Source: Campylobacterales bacterium
Lineage (GTDB): Bacteria > Campylobacterota > Campylobacteria > Campylobacterales > JALSKU01
Assembly: GCA_027023175.1 (NCBI GenBank)
Contig: JALVWW010000328.1
Span: 1-23,172 of the forward strand
Direction: 5' to 3'
Length of the DNA: 23,172 nt
The stretch's first letter is position 1, and every line of letters starts with the position of its first letter. Position numbers and translations under genes: made by a program. Of this stretch, positions 8,643 through 15,486 are shown piece by piece. The notes beneath the pieces were generated by a model. That model was given only the letters and a program-made list of their open reading frames with translations. It was not told the DNA's origin and did no database searches.

Positions 8643-9202
8643 TGTCTAAAGAGAAAATAGTTATCGTCGGTGCTTCAACCGGTGGGCCAGGACATTTACG
8701 AAAAATTCTTTTATCACTTCCTGCACAGATAGATTATGCACTGGTTATTGCCCAACATATGAATAGTAATATTGTAGAAAGCTTTGCAACACAAATGCAG
8801 GAAAACAGCTCCTTACCTGTTTTTCTTGCAAGAGAGAAATGTAAAATCGAAGCAGGAAATATCTATATTTGTGCTATTTCTATGGAGTTTATCAGACTTA
8901 ACAATCAAATTTATTTGATAGAATCAAAACAACAGGATATCTACTCTCCAAGTGTAAACATTTTATTTCATTCAGCTACAAATTTATTCCCAAATATAAT
9001 ACTAATTGCTATATTGCTTACCGGCATAGGTGAGGATGGTGCAGAAGGTTTACTAGATTTGTATGTTAGGGGTGCTCATTGTATAGCTGAGAGCCAGGAG
9101 AGCGCGATTGTATACGGAATGCCTAAACAAGCACTTACACTCAATAAGCAGCTTGAGATAATGCATCTTGAAAAAATAGTAGAGTATCTAAAAAATGTTT
9201 AG
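8642..9202 (+). CDS. cheB: CheB-type receptor methylesterase without receiver domain
   Basis: This is a 186-residue stand-alone CheB catalytic domain, which removes methyl groups from glutamates of chemoreceptors. The Ser-His-Asp triad is visible as Ser12 (GASTGGP), His39 (AQHM) and Asp132 (TGIGEDGAEG). The usual ~110-residue N-terminal receiver domain and linker are absent, so phosphorylation by CheA cannot control it through an attached receiver. Such short CheBs are common in Campylobacterota. The start is GTG, whose first G is the last base of the MCP stop TAG, implying translational coupling. It overlaps cheR by 8 nt. Its likely substrate is the receptor encoded just upstream. Confidence 0.93.
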   Translation: MSKEKIVIVGASTGGPGHLRKILLSLPAQIDYALVIAQHMNSNIVESFATQMQENSSLPVFLAREKCKIEAGNIYICAISMEFIRLNNQIYLIESKQQDIYSPSVNILFHSATNLFPNIILIAILLTGIGEDGAEGLLDLYVRGAHCIAESQESAIVYGMPKQALTLNKQLEIMHLEKIVEYLKNV

Positions 9203-10004
9203 CTTTCTTTTTAAAAAAACAGAACACGATTTAAATACCAAAGAAAATCATCACAATATAGCGGTTAATACGGATGGTATCGAAGCCTTATATGACTTTA
9301 TAGAGAAGAATGCAGGGATTTCTCTTCAAAAGAGTAAGGTGTTAGTTAAAAATCATATTATAGCTTTATGCGAAAGATACAATATAAGCTCTTTTTTAAG
9401 CCTCTTAGAAGAGGTAAAAAACAATAAAACTCTTTTTACAGAACTCGTAGATGCTGTAACTATTCATGAGACCTATTTCTTTAGAGAAAAGGAGCAGATA
9501 GTTGAAGCATTGAAGCAGCATAAAAACAATTCTCCTTTATCTATTTTAAGTGCTCCTTCATCTTCTGGAGAAGAAGCCTATAGCATTGCAATCCTTGCTT
9601 TGGAGATGGGTATAAAAAATTTTCATGTTAGTGGTATTGATATCAGTAGAGCGATTATTGAAAAAGCAAATAGCTCTTTGTATAGTCAAAGAAGTGTGGA
9701 TTTTTTGAGTCAAGAGCTATTGGAAAAATACTTTATCAAGACACATGATAGATACAGTGTCAAAGAAAGTTTAAAAGAGTATGCAACCTTTAAGCAAATA
9801 AATTTATTTGAAGATGATATTTATCAGTTAGGAAAATTTGACATAATATTCTCCAGAAATATGTTTATATATTTTCAAGATGAGAAAAAAGTAGAAGCAT
9901 ACAAACGGTTGGAGTCTTTGAAAAAAGATGAAAATTCATCAATATATTTAGGACATGCTGATATATCAAGTAAATTATCTCAATACATAAGGAGTAAAAT
10001 GTGA
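9195..10004 (+). CDS. cheR: CheR-type chemoreceptor methyltransferase
   Basis: This 269-residue SAM-dependent methyltransferase adds methyl groups to chemoreceptor glutamates, opposing CheB. After about 30 variable residues comes the all-helical CheR N domain, which includes VTIHETYFFREKEQI. The SAM-binding fold has SAPSSSGEEAYSIAIL (usual form CSTGEE), the acidic strand VSGIDIS and the FSRNMFIYF motif. All are typical of the family. It overlaps cheB by 8 nt. The stop is TGA (10002-10004), inside the AAGGAG-GTG start region of the next gene, which argues for the standard code here. If UGA were read as Gly, the protein would gain seven residues before TAG. Confidence 0.93.
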   Translation: MFSFLFKKTEHDLNTKENHHNIAVNTDGIEALYDFIEKNAGISLQKSKVLVKNHIIALCERYNISSFLSLLEEVKNNKTLFTELVDAVTIHETYFFREKEQIVEALKQHKNNSPLSILSAPSSSGEEAYSIAILALEMGIKNFHVSGIDISRAIIEKANSSLYSQRSVDFLSQELLEKYFIKTHDRYSVKESLKEYATFKQINLFEDDIYQLGKFDIIFSRNMFIYFQDEKKVEAYKRLESLKKDENSSIYLGHADISSKLSQYIRSKM

Positions 10005-10735
10005 GACTTTTGAAAAAAACAGTAGCAGTATTTTTGTTTTCAGGAGTACTACTAAACGTCAATGCAGAGACAATAGTGCCAGATAGACCGGGATTTAGTA
10101 CCGGCACCTATACAGTTCAACCTAAAAAACTCAATGTAGAAATAGGTTATAACTATACTAAAAACGACCAAACTTTGCCTTTGATGGTACTAAGAACAGG
10201 GGTTACAAATAAATTAGAACTTGATGTTATGTATGATGGATTAGATATTAAACATAATGATCAAAAAGAATATACTTGGAGTTCCGATCTTATAATTGGT
10301 GCTAAATATAGAGTGTATGAAAGTGAACTATACAATATAACACTTATGGGGCTCTCATCCCTACCGGTAGATAGCACCCACAATCTTTCATTTAAAAATA
10401 TGACTCCTTTAGCAGCTGTTTTATGGGATTATACTTTTAGTGAGAATATAGGACTTTTTGGAACACTACAGGGGAGCACCTATTATGACAATGAGAGGAT
10501 ATATGATTTTCAGCCTGCTGTAGGTGCTTCTTTCACTCATACTGATAAACTTGGCAGTTATATAGAACTCTATTCTGTCATTCCCTCATCTTCAACACAA
10601 GATACACAAAAAATAATTGATGGAGGATTTACATACTTAATAAATGATGATATTCAAATAGATTTAAACGGTGGTATTGGGCTTAATCAAGAGTCGGATG
10701 ATTTTGTAGGATTTGGGGTTGCTATACAGTTTTAA
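10001..10735 (+). CDS. Outer membrane beta-barrel protein (Phenol_MetA_deg/transporter-like)
   Basis: This 244-residue protein has a Sec signal peptide with a cut expected after Ala22 (VNA-ET). The mature part opens with IVPDRPGFSTGTYTVQPKK, characteristic of the PF13557 'MetA-pathway of phenol degradation' outer-membrane group. It continues with alternating hydrophobic/polar strands and ends in aromatic Phe (VAIQF), the usual C-terminal signal of outer-membrane barrels. The GTG start is chosen because AAGGAG lies 7 nt upstream and the frame is in phase with the signal peptide. It overlaps the cheR stop by 4 nt, so it is co-translated with chemotaxis genes, which is unusual. It may be a porin or uptake channel for the receptor's ligand, but that is only a guess. 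Confidence 0.85.
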   Translation: MRLLKKTVAVFLFSGVLLNVNAETIVPDRPGFSTGTYTVQPKKLNVEIGYNYTKNDQTLPLMVLRTGVTNKLELDVMYDGLDIKHNDQKEYTWSSDLIIGAKYRVYESELYNITLMGLSSLPVDSTHNLSFKNMTPLAAVLWDYTFSENIGLFGTLQGSTYYDNERIYDFQPAVGASFTHTDKLGSYIELYSVIPSSSTQDTQKIIDGGFTYLINDDIQIDLNGGIGLNQESDDFVGFGVAIQF

Positions 10736-10790
10736 TATGAATAATATTTCAGATTATAAAAATAAATATTTCATATGAAAAAGATATGAT
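10734..10790 (+). promoter_or_regulatory. Complex promoter of the HD-GYP gene with tandem TTTCA boxes
   Basis: AATATGAA (10734) is followed 12 nt later by ATTTCAGATTA (10746) and 22 nt after that by ATTTCATATGA (10768). The perfect palindrome TTTCATATGAAA occupies 10,769-10,780. The -10-like TATGAT (10785-10790) starts 16 nt after TTTCAT. All spacings match the MCP promoter at 6611-6667. Confidence 0.6.
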
Positions 10791-10818
10791 TGCAAAATTG
10801 GGTTGAAAAGGGATAAAA

Positions 10819-13017
10819 ATGCTTTATTGTGAGCCATATATACATGAAGAATTAAAAGAAAATATAAAAATACATTATAAATTACTTATTATAGAAGACT
10901 CTGAACTGTTCGCAAAAATACTCTTAAAGAATCTTGCAAAATATGCTAACTACAATGTCGATTTGGCTTTAAACTTAGAAGAAGCTAAAGTTAAATTTGA
11001 ACAGAATGAATATGATTATATTATTCTTGATTTGCATCTTCCCGATGCTTATGGTGAAGAGCTTGTTGATACTATTATGCACTTAAGCAAGGCAAAAATC
11101 ATTGTTTTAACCTCAGAGTCTGATCTATATGTTAGAGAGACACTCTTTAAAAAAGGGATTATAGATTATCTACTAAAAGATAAACATTTTGTTTCATCTA
11201 TAAAAGCAATACGTTACAATATAGACTCATTAGAGAAGAATAAAAATAGTACTATCCTTGTCATAGAAGATTCTATGTTTATGGCTAAACAATTGGAAAA
11301 AATACTTGCCTCAAGAAATTATCATGTACTTCTTGCGCAAACTGCTGCAGATGGATTAGAACTTTTAAAAAATAATAATATCAATACAGTAATACTCGAT
11401 ATGGAATTACCGGATAAGCATGGAGTCGATCTTCTTCGTGAAATGAAAGATATAGATGAAATCTGCCAAATTCCCGTAATAGTTGTCTCTTCTACAAATG
11501 ATCCTGAAGTAGTACGAAATGCTTTAAAAGTCGGTGCATCAGATTTTATTAAAAAACCTTTTAACCTGGAAGAGTTTATTTTAAAGGTTGATCTCTCTAT
11601 AGATACAAACAGAAAGTATACCGAAGTTCTATGTACACAAAAAGTTCTTCAAGAGTATAAAACTGCTATAGATAATAGCTCCTTAGTGAGTAAAACAGAT
11701 GCAAAAGGGATCATCACATATGTTAATGATACATTTGCAAAGCTTTCCGGTTATACAAAAGAGGAACTTTTGGGTAAGCCGCATAACATTGTAAGACATC
11801 CAGATATGCCATCTTCTACTTTTAAAGAGATGTGGGAGACTATACAAAGTAAAAAAGTTTGGAAAGGGGTGATCAAAAACCGCACAAAAAATGGAGATAC
11901 ATACTATGTTCGAAGCACAATTTCTCCTATTATAGATGCGGATGGTAAGATCGTTGAGTATATCGCTATAAGAACAGATATAACGGAATTAGAATCGTAT
12001 AGAGAACTTTTGGAGGAACGACTCTCTCTTTCAAACAACAATCTCGTGTACCTTTCCCAATACGAAAATGCAATAGATGATTTTATTGCTACAATAAAAA
12101 CGAATGTAAATGGAACTATAGTCTATGCAAATGATAACTTTTGTCAACTGAGTGGATATTCTAAAAAAGAGCTCTTAGGAAAAAAATGCCATGAACTAAG
12201 AGCAAATAAACATATAGAAAAAGGGGATTGTCAAGAGATTGCTAAGCGTCTTGAAAAAAGAGAAAAAATTTCTATCCTTTTTGAAAATAATAAAAAGAGT
12301 GGTGAGTCCTACTTTGTCGATACACATATATATCCTTTTGTCAATCAAGATGGCAAGATTATAGAACATGTACATTTAATGTATGATGTTACCGAGACAA
12401 TCAACTTGCACCAAGAGATAGAAAATACACAAAAAGAGATAATTTACAAAATGGGTGAGATAGGAGAAACCCGCTCAAAAGAGACAGGGAATCATGTAAA
12501 AAGGGTTGCAAAATACTCTAAACTTCTTGCCGAACTTGCCGGTTTAAATCAAAGAGAAGTCAATCTTGTTTATGCTGCTTCGCCAATGCATGATATTGGT
12601 AAGGTTGGTATACCGGATGCTATTTTAAATAAGCCTGGAAGATTAACCGATGAGGAGTTTGAGATTATGAAAACACACTCAGAGATTGGTTTTAACATCT
12701 TAAAAGGCTCAAACAAACCTATCATTAAAGCGGCGGCGGTTGTTGCATTTACTCACCATGAGAAGTATGATGGAAGTGGTTATCCTATGGGAACTAAAGG
12801 TGATAGGATACATATATATGGTCGTATAACTGCTATAGCTGATGTATTTGATGCACTTGGGAGTGATAGAGTCTATAAGAAAGCTTGGGAACTTGAAAAA
12901 ATATTAGACTTATTTAAACAAGAGAGAGGAAAGCATTTTGATTCAAAACTGATCGATCTCTTTTTAGACAATCTAGATAAATTTTTAGCTATTAGAGATA
13001 AATATAAAGACACTTAA
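10819..13017 (+). CDS. REC-REC-PAS-PAS-HD-GYP response regulator (c-di-GMP phosphodiesterase)
   Basis: This 732-residue soluble protein has two receiver domains in tandem, with phospho-acceptors Asp71 (ILDLHLPD) and Asp194 (ILDMELPD); the second has the full SS...KKPF set. Two PAS domains follow (about 276-395 and 410-530). The first has GYTKEELLGKPHNIVRHPDM, typical of Aer-like redox or oxygen-sensing PAS domains; the second has GYSKKELLGKKCHE. The C-terminal HD-GYP domain has HDIGK (His591, Asp592), HHEKYDGSGYP (GYP at 654-656) and DVFDAL, so hydrolysis of c-di-GMP is expected. The ATG follows AAGGGA. The gene ends in TAA that overlaps the stop of the convergent kinase gene by 4 bp. It could integrate two phosphorelays with redox state. 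Its partner kinases are unknown. Confidence 0.93.
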   Translation: MLYCEPYIHEELKENIKIHYKLLIIEDSELFAKILLKNLAKYANYNVDLALNLEEAKVKFEQNEYDYIILDLHLPDAYGEELVDTIMHLSKAKIIVLTSESDLYVRETLFKKGIIDYLLKDKHFVSSIKAIRYNIDSLEKNKNSTILVIEDSMFMAKQLEKILASRNYHVLLAQTAADGLELLKNNNINTVILDMELPDKHGVDLLREMKDIDEICQIPVIVVSSTNDPEVVRNALKVGASDFIKKPFNLEEFILKVDLSIDTNRKYTEVLCTQKVLQEYKTAIDNSSLVSKTDAKGIITYVNDTFAKLSGYTKEELLGKPHNIVRHPDMPSSTFKEMWETIQSKKVWKGVIKNRTKNGDTYYVRSTISPIIDADGKIVEYIAIRTDITELESYRELLEERLSLSNNNLVYLSQYENAIDDFIATIKTNVNGTIVYANDNFCQLSGYSKKELLGKKCHELRANKHIEKGDCQEIAKRLEKREKISILFENNKKSGESYFVDTHIYPFVNQDGKIIEHVHLMYDVTETINLHQEIENTQKEIIYKMGEIGETRSKETGNHVKRVAKYSKLLAELAGLNQREVNLVYAASPMHDIGKVGIPDAILNKPGRLTDEEFEIMKTHSEIGFNILKGSNKPIIKAAAVVAFTHHEKYDGSGYPMGTKGDRIHIYGRITAIADVFDALGSDRVYKKAWELEKILDLFKQERGKHFDSKLIDLFLDNLDKFLAIRDKYKDT

Positions 13018-14003
13018 TATAAATTAAATTTGACAAGTACAGTTGTCTCTTTATTTGCAATACTGTGAATCCTAATGTTTGCATTATGTAGTTCAAAGAT
13101 CCATGAGGATAAGCTAAGACCAAGACCATAACCTACAACATTAGATGAAGTATTAGCACCTCGATAATAGGGATGGAAAATATATTGTTTATCTTTTTTG
13201 GGAATGCCTATACCTTTATCTTTTACTAATAAATAGACAGACTCCTGCGTTTTTTTAAGTATGATACAGATTTTTTGCTTGTTATGGGAATATTTAATAG
13301 CATTATCAATAATGTTAGAAATAGCATGTTTTAATAGCTCTTTATGACCGTGTAAAGAGACGACTTGAGATACAGAAGTGTCAAGTTGAATCTCTTTTTC
13401 TTGAAGTATATTTGATTTTTCGTGTATAGCTTCAAAAACGATTTCATTTAAAAATACTCTTTGCATATTTTGATTTAATTTTTCGACATTATTGTTTGAT
13501 ACAAAAAGCATCTGAGATGTTATCTTTTCAAGGTTATTTACTTTATCTATAAAATATCTTATTTTTTTAGATATATCTTTATCGAGGGTTTTATAGTATA
13601 AAAAATATTCTAAATCTGTTTTCAGTACTGTTAATGGTGTTTTTAATTCATGTGACACATTGGAATTGAAATCTTGCGCTGTTTTTGCTTTATTGTCAAG
13701 ATATATGATTAGTTGATTTATCGTCTCAATAAACTCTGTAAGCTCCTTGATTTTGTTTGGATATTTAAGAGGGTGAATAGAATCAATCGCTAATTCTTTG
13801 TGTATGGTACTTATGGTGGAGTGAGCAAAATCCTTTAATTTTAGCAATTTTACTTCAAGAATAATAAAGAGAATAGTTATAACAATATTAGTAAAAATAT
13901 AGACTCTACTGTATGACTCTAAGAGTTCTGGTTTTAAAAATATCAAAGCTTGGATAAGCAATAAGCATACAAGGAGAAAAACTTGGAACTTTTTACGCAA
14001 CAA
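13014..14003 (-). CDS. Sensor histidine kinase, probably intramembrane-sensing
   Basis: This is a 329-residue two-component kinase. Two membrane helices (about 7-23 and 34-52) are separated by only about ten residues, so there is no real periplasmic sensor; signals probably come from the membrane or a partner protein. The HisKA domain has SHELKTP with phospho-accepting His118. The HATPase domain has the N box (NIIDNAIKYS), G1 (DKGIGIP), an F-box-like FHPYYRG and G2 (GYGLGLSLS), so it is complete. The gene overlaps the regulator gene upstream by 11 nt, so the two are a translationally coupled pair. Its TAA stop overlaps the stop of the convergent HD-GYP gene in the tetramer TTAA, leaving no room for a separate terminator. 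Confidence 0.93.
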   Translation of the reverse strand: MLRKKFQVFLLVCLLLIQALIFLKPELLESYSRVYIFTNIVITILFIILEVKLLKLKDFAHSTISTIHKELAIDSIHPLKYPNKIKELTEFIETINQLIIYLDNKAKTAQDFNSNVSHELKTPLTVLKTDLEYFLYYKTLDKDISKKIRYFIDKVNNLEKITSQMLFVSNNNVEKLNQNMQRVFLNEIVFEAIHEKSNILQEKEIQLDTSVSQVVSLHGHKELLKHAISNIIDNAIKYSHNKQKICIILKKTQESVYLLVKDKGIGIPKKDKQYIFHPYYRGANTSSNVVGYGLGLSLSSWIFELHNANIRIHSIANKETTVLVKFNLY

Positions 14004-14661
14004 TTCTATACCCTACACCTCGAACTGTTTTAATGACTTTCTCTTTTCCAACACACTCAAGTTTTTTTCGTAGATTATAGATTGTTACATTTAAAACATT
14101 AGGATCGATATAGTCATCAATCCCCCAAATATAATCAATAATTTCTGTTTTTGAGACAACATTGTTTTTGTTTTTCATTAAAAGTAGCAAAAGGTTAAAT
14201 TCATTATTTCTCAGCTCAATCACTTTACCTGCTCTTTTTACTTCACGAGACATGATATTGAGCGTAATATCTCCTGCTGTTAATATATGATTGGCAATAT
14301 TATTTTTTCGCTTCGAGAGTGCTCTTAGGCGTGCTACAAGTTCACGAAATCTAAAAGGCTTTGTAAGGTAATCATCGGCACCATTATTCAGTCCACCTAC
14401 AATATCATCTAACTCTATACAAGCACTGAGCATAAGCACAGGAGTGTTGATTCCATCTTTACGGAGATTGGAGCAAAAAACAGAACCATCCCCATCAGGT
14501 AGCATTTTATCTAAAATAATAATATCATATATATTTACATCTAACATCGCATATGCATCTTTAACTGACACTGCAACATCCGTTGAAAAACCTTCTTCAT
14601 GAAGCCCTTGGATAATTGTATTTGTAATATTAGTATCATCTTCAATAATGAGCACATGCAT
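13993..14661 (-). CDS. OmpR/PhoB-family response regulator
   Basis: This is a 222-residue DNA-binding response regulator. The receiver has the acidic pair (EDD, 7-9), phospho-acceptor Asp51 (IILDKMLPD), the conserved Thr/Ser-like position in LMLSA and Lys in YLTKPFRF. The C-terminal winged-helix domain (about 125-222) has LRNNEFNLL, VSKTEIIDYIWG, the recognition-helix segment VTIYNLRKKLE and VRGVGYRIVA, all typical. It is the first gene of the operon with the kinase. Its promoter carries the TTTCAT element also found before the GGDEF-EAL, MCP and HD-GYP genes, so autoregulation and control of the neighbouring signalling genes are plausible. The ATG is preceded by AGG at a slightly long distance. 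Confidence 0.94.
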   Translation of the reverse strand: MHVLIIEDDTNITNTIIQGLHEEGFSTDVAVSVKDAYAMLDVNIYDIIILDKMLPDGDGSVFCSNLRKDGINTPVLMLSACIELDDIVGGLNNGADDYLTKPFRFRELVARLRALSKRKNNIANHILTAGDITLNIMSREVKRAGKVIELRNNEFNLLLLLMKNKNNVVSKTEIIDYIWGIDDYIDPNVLNVTIYNLRKKLECVGKEKVIKTVRGVGYRIVA

Positions 14662-14688
14662 TTGAATTTACCTGGTTTTTATTTAGTA

Positions 14689-14710
14689 ATTATAGTAAGA
14701 ATATATGAAA
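14689..14710 (-). promoter_or_regulatory. TTTCAT-type promoter of the two-component operon
   Basis: On the minus strand TTTCAT (complement of 14705-14710) starts exactly 16 nt before TATAAT (complement of 14689-14694). A weaker relative, AATTCAGGTTA, begins 12 nt upstream of the main box. This unit would put the regulator gene under the same control as the other signalling genes. Confidence 0.55.
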
Positions 14711-14760
14711 AATAACCTGAATTCTTAGAATACAAAATCACATCATTTAAGCTATATATC

Positions 14761-15486
14761 TTATGAAAAGTAAAGTCTTTTTTCTTCAAGATTAGAAAAA
14801 TATTCATTATCAAGTAGTAAACATTTTTTAAGTTCTTCTGTATATATTTTTGTTAATAAATTTTCATCTTTACCACAATCCCCTAGATCTTTCCACCATT
14901 TGATATAATAATGCATCAATATTTTAAGCATAAATGCCATAGGCGTTAATTCACGCTTGACTGGCCATCTGTTTTCAGCATGAAAGCCAATATGAAAATG
15001 TGCTGTAGGATGATAATTTTCACAATATTGATCTTTTGATAAATCATATCGTATCAAAGGAATATCACTTGTAAAAAACTCTTCAGATAGAAACTGCTGA
15101 TACTCTTCTAATGTAATTTCATTATTTTCGTACATATGTTCAACTGCTATTTTATTTTCTTGATATTCAACAAATTTATATGGATTTGGATAATAAACAA
15201 AACGTAAGTCAAAATTTTCTTCTCCTGTTCTTTTACTTGTAACTTTAGTCCTTGAAAATTGAAAAAAAGACTTGTCCACTAACATAAAATTAAAGTCTTG
15301 ATATTTCGCCCCAGTATCATATAACCTTTTATATGATGTTGACTTTCTTGCATTTCTTTTAAATTCACTTGATGCAGATAAAGAAGTTATACATCCAGCT
15401 TGAAATAATAAATTATACTTATCTAAAAATCGTATACACTGAGTGATATTTTTATTAAATTCACGGTTCAATATCATCCTTCTCAA
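14761..15486 (-). CDS. DUF2290-family protein paired with a helicase
   Basis: This 241-residue protein of unknown biochemical function resembles DUF2290: the block HPTAHFHIGFHAENRWPVKR followed by LTPMAFMLKILMHYYIKW is characteristic. No signal peptide or membrane helix is present. Charged and His-containing motifs (HFHIG) could form an active site, but no known enzyme signature is clear. The first ATG (15486) lies 26 nt inside the end of the helicase gene. A second Met, three codons on (MILNREF), is an equally possible start. The overlap implies that it is made together with the helicase and works with it. The stop is TAA. A role in anti-phage defence is an inference from the pairing. Confidence 0.78.
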   Translation of the reverse strand: MRRMILNREFNKNITQCIRFLDKYNLLFQAGCITSLSASSEFKRNARKSTSYKRLYDTGAKYQDFNFMLVDKSFFQFSRTKVTSKRTGEENFDLRFVYYPNPYKFVEYQENKIAVEHMYENNEITLEEYQQFLSEEFFTSDIPLIRYDLSKDQYCENYHPTAHFHIGFHAENRWPVKRELTPMAFMLKILMHYYIKWWKDLGDCGKDENLLTKIYTEELKKCLLLDNEYFSNLEEKRLYFS

